This document shows, one piece after another, positions 8,525-15,153 of a stretch of DNA of 16,238 nt. Both the position numbers and the translations under genes were made by a program. Under the pieces are notes generated by a model. The model searched no databases. It was not told the DNA's origin and saw only the letters and a list, made by a program, of their open reading frames with translations. Source of the DNA: Bacteroidales bacterium UBA4363 (GTDB lineage: Bacteria; Bacteroidota; Bacteroidia; Bacteroidales; Paludibacteraceae); assembly GCA_002393965.1 (NCBI GenBank), contig DGSL01000003.1:1-16238 (forward strand), written 5' to 3'. Each line of letters begins with the position of its first letter. The stretch's first letter is position 1.

Positions 8525-8785
8525 TTATTTGTCGGTTTTTTTCTTGTTTTTAGGTTTATAGAGGATGGCTCCGATCATAGCCAGGAATCCGAAGAGAGAA
8601 ATCATAGGACCGAGTGTGATGCGTCGGAAGGAAAAGATGTCAGGATTGAAGGACTGTTCTGTCGTAGAACCGAGCATCAGGCAGAATCCAATAACGATAA
8701 TGACGAAACAGATGGCAATCAAGATCAGATTGATGGGAGCGAGGGCGAATGACGGTTGATTGTCGGATGATTGTTTTTTTTCCAT
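8525..8785 (-). CDS. DUF3098 family small membrane protein
   Basis: 86 residues with a polar N-terminus and two membrane segments (about 18-40 and 57-80) joined by a short loop holding FNPDIFSFRRITLGP, which is the recognisable core of DUF3098. The tail is very basic (KPKNKKKTDK), so both ends probably face the cytoplasm. The function is not known. The family is typical of Bacteroidota and is found between ftsX and uppP, which suggests a role in the envelope or division. It lies 19 bp after ftsX and 12 bp before uppP, so it is surely in the same transcript. Confidence 0.9.
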   Translation of the reverse strand: MEKKQSSDNQPSFALAPINLILIAICFVIIVIGFCLMLGSTTEQSFNPDIFSFRRITLGPMISLFGFLAMIGAILYKPKNKKKTDK

Positions 8786-8804
8786 AGTCAGGGAACGTAA
8801 AAGG

Positions 8805-9686
8805 TCAGATGATATAGAGATCGTTGGTGTCGAGACGCAGGTATTTTCCTACGGCAAAGAGAGAGGAGAGCAGAGAGATAAGAATGCCGACGGTAAAGAT
8901 AACGGCACCAGTGACAGCGAGGTTCAGCGGATGAACGAGAGTAAATATCTCAAAGCCGTAATAGTTCTGCACATAGAAGAGGATAACGAACAGAATGACA
9001 CACGTAATGAGTGCTGCCAGAAAGCCATTAAGAACAGCTCGTAACAAGAAAGGTTTGCGGATGAACCAAGAGGTAGCGCCTACCATACGCATGGTATTGA
9101 TGGTAAATCGTTTGGAGTAGATCTGCAGTCGAATGGTATTGTTGATCAGAGCGATGGAAATTAGCAGCATGATGAGTGCGATGGCAGCGAGGAATGCAGA
9201 GGTGATTTGCAGATTGTGGTTAACGTCGTTCATCATGTTCTTCTGATAGATGAATTCGTCGATGTCCTTGAACTGTGCGAGTTCCTTTTGTATTCTGAAA
9301 ATCGAGTCTGAATTGGCATAGGTAGCGGAGGCTTTCACCTCGATTGAAGCGGATAGGGGGTTGTATCCCAACAGGTTCTGAGGATCCTCTCCCAGTTCGT
9401 TGGAGAGTTCTGCCAGAGCCATGTCTTTTGAGATGAACTTTGTAGATTTGGTGTATGGAGCGTTTTTAACGTGATTGAGGAGTGATTGCAGTTCAGAGTT
9501 GGGCATGGAGTCGTTGATGACCACCGTGAACGATATGTTTTCCTTCACGTAGTTGCCAGTTTGCCAGACGACGAGCGAGAGGGTAGTGATGATTCCGACC
9601 AAGAAAAGCACTATGGCAATGGAAATCATGGTGGTCAGGTTCGAATTGAAGAACTTGGATGTCTTGACTTTCGGTTGTTTGCTCAT
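8805..9686 (-). CDS. ftsX: Cell division protein FtsX (ABC transporter-like permease)
   Basis: 293 residues from ATG 9686 (MSKQPKVKTSKFFNSNL). An earlier start at 9758 lies upstream of the apparent transcription start and is rejected. The order is a short cytoplasmic end, membrane segment 1 (about residues 20-45), an extracytoplasmic domain of about 110 residues holding SFTVVINDSMPNSELQ and NLLGYNPLSASIEVKA, then three further membrane segments at the C-terminus, the FtsX layout. With FtsE, FtsX couples ATP hydrolysis to control of cell-wall hydrolases at the septum. FtsE is not in this window. First gene of the ftsX-DUF3098-uppP-truB set. Confidence 0.93.
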   Translation of the reverse strand: MSKQPKVKTSKFFNSNLTTMISIAIVLFLVGIITTLSLVVWQTGNYVKENISFTVVINDSMPNSELQSLLNHVKNAPYTKSTKFISKDMALAELSNELGEDPQNLLGYNPLSASIEVKASATYANSDSIFRIQKELAQFKDIDEFIYQKNMMNDVNHNLQITSAFLAAIALIMLLISIALINNTIRLQIYSKRFTINTMRMVGATSWFIRKPFLLRAVLNGFLAALITCVILFVILFYVQNYYGFEIFTLVHPLNLAVTGAVIFTVGILISLLSSLFAVGKYLRLDTNDLYII

Positions 9687-9712
9687 GGTTTTTAGCACAC
9701 AATAACAGAGAA

Positions 9713-9728
9713 CTATCCTATAGGATAG
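9713..9728. repeat. Perfect 16-bp palindrome in the ftsX leader
   Basis: CTATCCTATAGGATAG is its own reverse complement. It lies between the -7 box (9747-9754) and the ftsX ATG (9686), inside the predicted untranslated leader. It could be an operator for a dimeric regulator; as RNA it would leave almost no loop. Chance occurrence of a single 16-bp palindrome is not excluded. Confidence 0.5.
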
Positions 9729-9746
9729 GTAGAAAAATTCAGCGTA

Positions 9747-9754
9747 CAAAGATA
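9747..9754 (-). promoter_or_regulatory. Promoter -7 box of the ftsX operon
   Basis: On the minus strand this reads TATCTTTG, an exact match to TAnnTTTG. It places transcription start near 9740 and a leader of about 55 nt before ATG 9686, which supports that start over the in-frame start at 9758. No clear TTTG appears at the -33 position; the region is T-rich. Confidence 0.55.
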
Positions 9755-9827
9755 GCAAAAAAACAGAAAGACAGAATATGGAGAAGAAAGGGAAAAGATA
9801 AGTCTTTGGAAAGAGATCGGAAAGATA

Positions 9828-9933
9828 TGGATTTCAACCTTGGTCCAGCCGATATGACAATCTAAAAGGCATTCGTAGATTGCGATTCTCGCAAGACACA
9901 GTCTATTGTACGATCAAGAAGGACGAGGAGTAA
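9828..9933 (+). pseudogene. Decayed 3' end of a paralogue of the left-edge lipoprotein gene
   Basis: Plus-strand codons 9844-9930 read SSRYDNLKGIRRLRFSQDT, then VYCTIKKDEE and TAA at 9931. The left-edge lipoprotein (complement of 8-73) encodes SSRYDNMKGIQRLRFSQDT then VYC: 20 of 22 residues are identical, and 55 of 66 bases by hand count. Seven of the 11 base differences are silent, so both copies evolved as protein. Just upstream, TGG ATT TCA ACC TTG (9828-9842, WISTL) matches WIRTK of the lipoprotein but is one base out of frame with SSRYDN, so an extra base near 9843 breaks it. Weaker likeness may reach back to about 9804. No start or signal peptide remains. It also suggests that the intact protein ends about 8-10 residues beyond the left edge. 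Confidence 0.75.
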
Positions 9934-9970
9934 CCCAAGCCCGAACAATGCCGTTGCTTATTGGCATTTG

Positions 9971-9986
9971 CCACTGGAGTCAGTGG
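9971..9986. terminator. Small hairpin over the methyltransferase stop codon
   Basis: CCACTG GAGT CAGTGG forms a 6-bp stem with a 4-nt loop at the 3' end of the gtrA-yfhO-methyltransferase set. No T-run follows on the minus strand, so it is at best a weak or factor-dependent terminator or a 3'-end stabiliser. Confidence 0.3.
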
Positions 9987-10549
9987 TCGTAAACGATGCG
10001 GAAATTGAGAGTATCAGCTTTTTTGAGATGGTAGGCGATGAGCGGTGCTTGTTCGGGATGTTTCCTGTATCGGATATTGGTAATGAAAGACGTGAGTCCG
10101 AAAACAGGAACAGGGAGGACCTTCTCGATGCCGAAGTTGGCTTGTCGCGCCATTTGTTCAACCTCTGAAATGGAAAAATCCTCCGGACACAGAGAGATGA
10201 ACAACGAACCGTTCTCTACCAGCAGTTTATGGAACTGTCTCAACAGCATTATGGTGTCGGTGTTTCGAGAGAGACTCTGCCAAGCGGTTACGACCCCATA
10301 CGAGAGTTCGTCAAGAGTCGTGAGTTGTTCGTCGGAGAGCAGGCTGAGAGCGAACATGCGTCGAGCCTTTGCCCGCAGTTCGTCGGACGGTTCGATGCCC
10401 TTGGCAGCCCAATGTTCGTTCTGCATGAGGTGGATGAACTCTCCGGAGCGGGAACCATAGTCGAGCAGGAAATGGGAAGAGGAGCGCGTTTCGCTGATAA
10501 CGAGATTTACTTGCCATGCGAGTGTTCGGGAGTCGGGTTGTGGGGCCAT
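9980..10549 (-). CDS. Class I SAM-dependent methyltransferase-like protein
   Basis: 189 residues from ATG 10549; the ATG at 10606 would overlap yfhO by 38 bp and add a polar stretch. Motif I appears as FLLDYGSRSGEF (residues 27-38), where the second glycine of the usual GxGxG is Ser33, and motif II as GIEPSDEL with the acidic residue that binds the SAM ribose. NGSLFISLCPEDFS is the post-IV strand. It is short for the family and lacks the N-terminal zinc-binding part of many sugar C-methyltransferases. The substrate is unknown; its place 19 bp after yfhO suggests envelope glycan or lipid modification. A 6-bp inverted repeat (9971-9986) spans its stop codon. Confidence 0.75.
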   Translation of the reverse strand: MAPQPDSRTLAWQVNLVISETRSSSHFLLDYGSRSGEFIHLMQNEHWAAKGIEPSDELRAKARRMFALSLLSDEQLTTLDELSYGVVTAWQSLSRNTDTIMLLRQFHKLLVENGSLFISLCPEDFSISEVEQMARQANFGIEKVLPVPVFGLTSFITNIRYRKHPEQAPLIAYHLKKADTLNFRIVYDH

Positions 10550-10568
10550 GAAGAACAGATTTTTATGA

Positions 10569-13148
10569 TTACTTGACGGATGTTTTCCCTTGTCGTTTGC
10601 GTACATGCAGAATGACGAGTACGATGATTGCCAAGGTGAGCAGAACAGAGCAGACGCTACGGATGTAGTTGCCGATGGTCCAGGAAGAAGGCTCGAATCG
10701 GAATTCGATGTCGTGGGAACCCGGTTCGATGACCATGGCGCGCAGGAGGTAGTTGGCCCGGAAGTAGTCCGCCTTCACTCCATCGACATAGGCATTCCAT
10801 CCCTTGTCATAGAAGATTTCGGAGAATACTGCCAGTTGCTGAGTCTTGGACTCGGTATGGTACTTCAAACAGTTCGGTTCGTAGGATGTCAAGTTGATGG
10901 TTGCCGAAGTATCGGCAGCGGGCAGGGTTGCTGGTTGTCCTTTCCTATTACAGAGAGCCGAAGGGACAAGTCCTGCGCAACGTTGGTCAACGACCAGTGA
11001 GTGTTTATTGTCCATGTGTCCGAGAGCGAGCATCTCCTCGTCTGGCGAGTCAACGACAACCGCTTGCTGGACGAACCATGCTGGTCCGTTGGCGAAAGGA
11101 TTGACGAGAGGGTCAGCCTCCCGGCTGTAGATGACGTATTTCATGTTCAGCATGTTCAGTACGTGATTCTGTGCGAAGGTTGTGGAGAGTACCTGTTGCT
11201 GTTGTTCGGCGGGGGTGTGGTTGAGTACGTGGAAGGAGGCGCCGATATTGGCTATTTCGCGAGAGAGGTGTACGTTGATGAGTTCCTGATAGCGTCGGAG
11301 TTTAGCCGCGTGGTAGCCTCCGATGCATTTATGGAAATAGGCTGGGTGAGCCGAGTTGAAGACATTGACGGTCAGGTCGAGTACTCGATAGTAGGAAGGG
11401 TCTTTGAGCACCTGTTCGTCAGCATAGGACGGTTCGAAACGTGATCCGTATCTTTTTGCCGTGAAGTTGTCGTCGTTGAGATAGCGCCGTGCCACAGGTA
11501 CGAGATCGGCGAGGATGAGGATTCCGATGATAATGAATGAGAGAGGAGATTGAGCAAGGCGTTTGAATCGCAGCGAGAGGAACAGAAGTCCTGCGGTCAG
11601 GGCGATAAAGAAGAACGATCTGAGCGCATCGGAAGAGAGCAGATCGGCGCGGTCGGCCTGCAGAGTAGAGACGAAGAAGTCCGGATAGCCATATTGGGTC
11701 AATGAGGTGTCGATAGAAGCCTTGAAATCGCCAGCGAGAGAAGGCACTAAGCCAAAGAGGAGGCATACGAATGCCGTTATTCCGCCAGAGATAAGGAGTG
11801 CCCGTTGTTTCTTCTGCTGGGTCAGTTGTTCGTTGAAGAACCATTCCTTGAGCGCCAATGCCGCCAGAGCTGCCAAAGCGAAACATGAGATGACCAGCGT
11901 CATGGAGACGGTGCGGAACATATTGTAGAGAGGCACGTAGGAGATGAAGAAATCCGTCAGTGGCATGAAGTTTCGTCCCCAAGCCAGCAGTATTCCCAAG
12001 AGGAAGGCACCGAACAGCCACCATCGGTTGCGTCCTGGAACGATCAGCAATCCGAGCAGAGCGAGGAAGCAGACGATAGCGCCGGCGTAAACGGGTCCTG
12101 CGGTGAATGCCTGATTACCCCAATAGGTCGGCATGGGTGTTTCCTTCATCAGTTGAGCGGTGTAGGCATCGCCGCTGAGTTGTCGCAGCCGGGCGGCGGT
12201 ATGTGAATCGACGGAGAGTTTCTGACTGGACGGTCCGCCCATGAAGTTCGGAATCAGGAGAGTCATCGTTTCCTTGATGCCGTAGCTCCAGCTAGTGATG
12301 TAGTCACGGTCGAGTCCATCCTCGATGCTGGTGCTGTCCACAGCTGCGGTCAGACCATTGGAAGGTCCTCGCATGGTGTATTTGCTATACTCATGCGTGG
12401 TCATGAGGCTGGTTGCATTCATACCAATTGCTACCAAGGCGGCTACGATCAGAATTCCGAGGGTCTTGAACATCTGAGGAAGGGTTTTCTCGCGGACGGA
12501 AAAGACAAGTTCCGAGATGCCGTAGCAGATGAGAATAAAGAGTGTATAGTAAGTAATCTGTAGGTGGTTGGACCTAATTTGCAATCCCAGAAAGATCACC
12601 GTCAGTACCGCTCCGACCCACCTATTGCGCCGGAAGGCGAAAATAACACTGCCGATAACAGCAGGCATATAGGCAATGGAGAGAGCTTTGGTATCGTGAC
12701 CTACGGCCAGGATGATCAGGTTGTAGGAGCAGAAGGCGAAGGCTGCGCTCAAAGCCATGGAGAGCCATGGGTTCACGCGGAAGCAGAGCAGGAAGATGTA
12801 GAAGCCCAGAAGATAGAGGAATATGGTGAAAACGACGCGTGGAAGTTTGTAGAGCGTCAGTCCGATAGTATAGTAAAAGAAATCCTTCTTGGACTTATTG
12901 AGAATCTGGTAGGTAGGCATGCCTCCGAACATAGAGTTGGTCCATAGCGTTCCTTCGTCGTGAGAGTCGTTGAATACTTTTGCCTCCTGACTCATTCCCA
13001 TCCAACTCTCGACATCGCTGCCGACCAGTTCCTTGTTGTTGAGAACGGGGGAACAGTAGATGAGTGAGATTATCAAGAACGCAATGACTGCCACGATGTG
13101 TGGCAGATAGTGTAGGAACGGGGAGTTGGATGTCTGAGTATTATTCAT
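10569..13148 (-). CDS. YfhO family large integral membrane protein
   Basis: 859 residues from ATG 13148; a TTG six bases upstream is a less likely start. The N-terminal two thirds is a polytopic membrane domain: HYLPHIVAVIAFLIISLIY, then GSDVESWMGMSQEAKVFND, a loop with acidic residues typical of GT-C type enzymes and their relatives, then many hydrophobic helices to about residue 540. A soluble domain of about 250 residues faces outward, and one last helix (SVCSVLLTLAIIVLVILHV) ends in a basic tail. This is the YfhO architecture (PF09586). Bacillus YfhO is tied to glycosylation of lipoteichoic acid. In Bacteroidota the large homologues are common but their substrate is not known to me. It follows gtrA by 52 bp, and GtrA-like flippases supply lipid-linked sugars, so a role as a glycosyltransferase using polyprenyl-phosphate sugar is a fair inference. 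Confidence 0.9.
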   Translation of the reverse strand: MNNTQTSNSPFLHYLPHIVAVIAFLIISLIYCSPVLNNKELVGSDVESWMGMSQEAKVFNDSHDEGTLWTNSMFGGMPTYQILNKSKKDFFYYTIGLTLYKLPRVVFTIFLYLLGFYIFLLCFRVNPWLSMALSAAFAFCSYNLIILAVGHDTKALSIAYMPAVIGSVIFAFRRNRWVGAVLTVIFLGLQIRSNHLQITYYTLFILICYGISELVFSVREKTLPQMFKTLGILIVAALVAIGMNATSLMTTHEYSKYTMRGPSNGLTAAVDSTSIEDGLDRDYITSWSYGIKETMTLLIPNFMGGPSSQKLSVDSHTAARLRQLSGDAYTAQLMKETPMPTYWGNQAFTAGPVYAGAIVCFLALLGLLIVPGRNRWWLFGAFLLGILLAWGRNFMPLTDFFISYVPLYNMFRTVSMTLVISCFALAALAALALKEWFFNEQLTQQKKQRALLISGGITAFVCLLFGLVPSLAGDFKASIDTSLTQYGYPDFFVSTLQADRADLLSSDALRSFFFIALTAGLLFLSLRFKRLAQSPLSFIIIGILILADLVPVARRYLNDDNFTAKRYGSRFEPSYADEQVLKDPSYYRVLDLTVNVFNSAHPAYFHKCIGGYHAAKLRRYQELINVHLSREIANIGASFHVLNHTPAEQQQQVLSTTFAQNHVLNMLNMKYVIYSREADPLVNPFANGPAWFVQQAVVVDSPDEEMLALGHMDNKHSLVVDQRCAGLVPSALCNRKGQPATLPAADTSATINLTSYEPNCLKYHTESKTQQLAVFSEIFYDKGWNAYVDGVKADYFRANYLLRAMVIEPGSHDIEFRFEPSSWTIGNYIRSVCSVLLTLAIIVLVILHVRKRQGKTSVK

Positions 13149-13200
13149 AGTCAAGAAAACATTTTTTTTGCATGGGTGAGAACCTGTGACACATGGAGGG

Positions 13201-13671
13201 TCAGAAGGTAAATTTCTTTTGCGCGAGATAGCTGAAGATGGTTGTCACAACTGTAATCAGCATCTTGGAAGGCGTTGGGTAGAAAGCAAGAACGTCCACC
13301 AGCAGTTTGAGTCCGAAGACGTTGATGCCCCAATTGGCGAATACGACGGTGACGTAGCGCCAGGCTTGTGTTCGTCGTCGGTGTGTGGATTGTCGGAAGG
13401 AGATATGGCGAGCCAGGTAGAAACCTGACGCAAGGGTAATGGGGAAGGTACAGGCAAAAGCCGCGATATGAGGGGCGAGAGTAAAGAGTCCGAAGTCCAC
13501 GTTTTTGGCCTTGAAGGCAAAGTGGAAGAAGCAGAAATAGAGAATCCAGTCGAAGATCAGATTCGCCACTCCGCACGCTCCGTAGCGGAACATCTGGCGA
13601 GGCATCCATCGGCGAGCCAAAGGATAGAACCAGTCGATGCTTCGGAATATGTATTTGTCAAGAGTGTTCAA
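13201..13671 (-). CDS. GtrA family membrane protein
   Basis: 156 residues with four membrane helices in the GtrA/DPMS-like pattern: QMFRYGACGVANLIFDWILYF, LAPHIAAFACTFPITLASGFYLARHISF, then WRYVTVVFANWGINVFGLKLLV and a final helix ending FSYLAQKKFTF, the classic GtrA end (Y...KxFxF). Members are thought to move polyprenyl-phosphate-linked sugars across the inner membrane. The start is TTG 13671, giving NTLDKYIFRSIDWFYPLARRW; the SIDWFY and WMP.Q.FRY segments look native. The next in-frame ATG at 13605 would remove that part. No ATG occurs upstream in the frame. It heads the operon gtrA-yfhO-methyltransferase. Confidence 0.85.
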   Translation of the reverse strand: MNTLDKYIFRSIDWFYPLARRWMPRQMFRYGACGVANLIFDWILYFCFFHFAFKAKNVDFGLFTLAPHIAAFACTFPITLASGFYLARHISFRQSTHRRRTQAWRYVTVVFANWGINVFGLKLLVDVLAFYPTPSKMLITVVTTIFSYLAQKKFTF

Positions 13672-13760
13672 GGAAGAAGAAAAATGATGGGAGAATGATT
13701 CGGACAGCAGGATTAAAAACGGGAATGTGACTAAAAAAACACGGTAAGAAACCCTAAAAA

Positions 13761-13792
13761 TGTGTATTTTTTAAATATTACCTTTAAATTTG
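13761..13792 (+). promoter_or_regulatory. Possible plus-strand promoter facing rsmA-corA
   Basis: TAAATTTG at 13785-13792 matches TAnnTTTG exactly. TGTG at 13761-13764, 20 bp before it, is one base from the -33 TTTG. Predicted start is near 13799, at the foot of the first hairpin. If it serves rsmA the leader would be about 460 nt. The surrounding AT-richness raises the chance of a random match. Confidence 0.35.
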
Positions 13793-13797
13793 TGCTC

Positions 13798-13833
13798 GGA
13801 TAATGGAGACCGTGGTATCGGTTAGGATTATCC
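13798..13833. ncRNA. Imperfect hairpin A (candidate structured leader RNA)
   Basis: Outer stem GGATAAT (13798-13804) with ATTATCC (13827-13833), internal loop GGAG/TAGG, inner stem ACCG (13809-13812) with CGGT (13819-13822), loop TGGTAT. The stem works on either strand. No T-run follows on either strand, so it is not an intrinsic terminator. No known RNA family recognised. Confidence 0.45.
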
Positions 13834-13839
13834 TGTCCA

Positions 13840-13877
13840 TTTTGCAGGTTCATCAGAGAGTCTGACAGGCTGCAAAA
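13840..13877. ncRNA. Imperfect hairpin B (candidate structured leader RNA)
   Basis: Outer stem TTTTGCAG (13840-13847) with CTGCAAAA (13870-13877), internal loop of 5 and 4 bases, inner stem TCAGA (13853-13857) with TCTGA (13861-13865), loop GAG. It has the same plan as hairpin A, 6 bp away. On the minus strand it would lie at the very start of the predicted gtrA transcript. Not a terminator, since no T-run follows it on either strand. Confidence 0.5.
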
Positions 13878-13886
13878 AAATTGAGA

Positions 13887-13894
13887 CAAAGATA
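13887..13894 (-). promoter_or_regulatory. Promoter -7 box of the gtrA-yfhO operon
   Basis: Minus-strand TATCTTTG, identical to the boxes in front of queA and ftsX. Predicted start near 13880, giving a leader of about 210 nt to the TTG start at 13671 that would contain hairpins B and A. No clear -33 TTTG is seen at the right distance. Confidence 0.5.
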
Positions 13895-13995
13895 AGAAAA
13901 AAGTTATAGAAGATGCAGGTTGAACAGGAAGAAGCCGATTTTAGGTTTTTAATTGTTCGGTCATTGCATCATTCAGAAATAAAAACAAGCTAATA

Positions 13996-14088
13996 TGTCT
14001 GACGATTATCACCAACGCAGGTGACAGACACAGCCCTAAAAAATGCCTTGTGCAGTCTTCCTGCCCTCCTTTGAGCTCTGTCTGTCAC
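13996..14088. repeat. Three-arm inverted repeat with two exclusive pairings upstream of rsmA
   Basis: The middle arm GGTGACAGACA (14020-14030) can pair upstream with TGTCTG (13996-14001) plus TCACC (14009-14013), leaving a 7-nt bulge and a 6-nt loop (11 bp). It can instead pair downstream: GTGACAGACACAGC (14021-14034) with GCTCTGTCTGTCAC (14075-14088), 13 of 14 positions paired over a 40-nt loop. Such competition is what attenuators and riboswitch expression platforms do; terminal inverted repeats of a tiny mobile element are another reading. Confidence 0.5.
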
Positions 14089-14259
14089 GTCCATTAAGAA
14101 AAGCCCGTCCGAGAAAACGGAGGCGGACTGATGACGGCAGCATCCTTGAGAGGTGCGTCGGGAGAGTTTCCGAGTGAGAGGAAATCTATCCTGATCCTGT
14201 CCGGATGTTTATGCTTCGTCATCCAAAGTCGAAAGAGATACGAAGAAAAAAGCAGAGAC

Positions 14260-15060
14260 ATGATAACACAGGTAAGAGCCAAGAAACATTTGGGTCAGCA
14301 TTTCCTGAAAGACCTTTCTATTGCCCGTCGTATCGCCGAGAGTCTTGAACTCACGGTGCCTACGGATGTATTGGAAATAGGGCCAGGTATGGGAGTACTG
14401 ACGCAGTACTTGCTGAAAGATCCGAATGCAAGGCTCACGGCAGTAGAAATTGACCATGAGTCGGTGGACTATCTGCGTGAGTATTATCCTGAACTGCATC
14501 TTGTGGAGGGTGATTTTCTCCGTATGCGTCTTGAGGACCTGTATGGCGGTCCGTTCTGTGTAATCGGTAATTTTCCTTATAATATATCCAGTCAGATTTT
14601 CTTCCGCGTGTTGGACTACAAGGACCGTATCCCCTGTGTGGTCGGCATGTTGCAGAAGGAAGTCGCAGAGCGTCTTGCCGAGCCTCCGGGTTCGAAGACT
14701 TATGGTATTCTGTCGGTGCTGTTGCAGGCGTATTATGACATAGACTATCTGTTTACGGTGGATGAGACGGTGTTTGCGCCTCCGCCGAAGGTGAAGTCGG
14801 CGGTCATCCGCATGCGGCGGAATGGTCGGGTGTCATTGGACTGTGACGAGCGTCTATTTGTCCGTGTGGTCAAGACGGCCTTCAATCAGCGTCGGAAGCA
14901 GTTGCGTAATTCATTGCGACCCTTGATAGGCAAGTGTGACGTAGCGGACGGGAACGAAGAGAACAAAATATTGGATGACCGACCGGAGCGTCTGAGTGTG
15001 GAGGACTTCGTACGATTGACCCAATTCGTATCGAAGCACCTTGTAACCAGTGAGCAGTAA
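14260..15060 (+). CDS. rsmA: 16S rRNA (adenine1518-N6/adenine1519-N6) dimethyltransferase
   Basis: 266 residues from ATG 14260 (MITQVRAKKHLGQHFLKD). The frame is open back to ATG 14131, but those 43 residues have no family counterpart. RsmA (KsgA) dimethylates two adjacent adenines near the 3' end of 16S rRNA late in small-subunit assembly; its loss gives kasugamycin resistance. Visible motifs are GQHFLKDLSIARRI, SAM motif I VLEIGPGMGVLT (residues 38-48), the acidic residue in AVEIDHES, motif IV GNFPYNIS (103-110), and FAPPPKVKSAV near the start of the C-terminal domain. corA follows after 93 bp in the same direction. Its leader region is highly structured. Confidence 0.97.
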   Translation: MITQVRAKKHLGQHFLKDLSIARRIAESLELTVPTDVLEIGPGMGVLTQYLLKDPNARLTAVEIDHESVDYLREYYPELHLVEGDFLRMRLEDLYGGPFCVIGNFPYNISSQIFFRVLDYKDRIPCVVGMLQKEVAERLAEPPGSKTYGILSVLLQAYYDIDYLFTVDETVFAPPPKVKSAVIRMRRNGRVSLDCDERLFVRVVKTAFNQRRKQLRNSLRPLIGKCDVADGNEENKILDDRPERLSVEDFVRLTQFVSKHLVTSEQ

Positions 15061-15153
15061 TCCAAAAAGCAATGGCAGAAACACCGTCGGGTGGTGGTAA
15101 ACGCAAGAGGCGGACGAGTCCAACTCGCGGTGTCTGCAAAACAAAGAGCAACC

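Larger units (their letters stand above)
13672..14259. other. Structured 588-bp intergenic region between gtrA and rsmA
   Basis: No convincing protein-coding gene is seen here. An in-frame upstream extension of rsmA from ATG 14131 has no family likeness. From left to right the region holds an AT-rich stretch (13730-13792) ending in a plus-strand TAnnTTTG match, two tandem imperfect hairpins (13798-13833 and 13840-13877), a minus-strand TAnnTTTG match (13887-13894), a set of three inverted-repeat arms with alternative pairings (13996-14088), and a weak stem GTCCG/CGGAC (14107-14128). The divergent genes gtrA and rsmA both read away from it, so it probably carries both promoters and leaders, or a small RNA. 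Confidence 0.7.

Noticed and set aside
9687..9758. Longer FtsX starting at 9758
   Set aside because: The start lies upstream of the predicted transcription start near 9740 and codes for an unlikely extra hydrophobic stretch; ATG 9686 fits the family.
11001..11444. Plus-strand frame opposite yfhO
   Set aside because: Antisense shadow of the YfhO reading frame with no recognisable protein features.
13840..13877. Hairpin B as an intrinsic terminator
   Set aside because: The A/T run lies on the wrong side for both transcription directions: A-run after the stem on plus, T-run before it on minus.
14131..14259. Longer rsmA product starting at ATG 14131
   Set aside because: The extra 43 residues are unlike any RsmA N-terminus; the family start MITQVRAKKHLGQHF sits at 14260.
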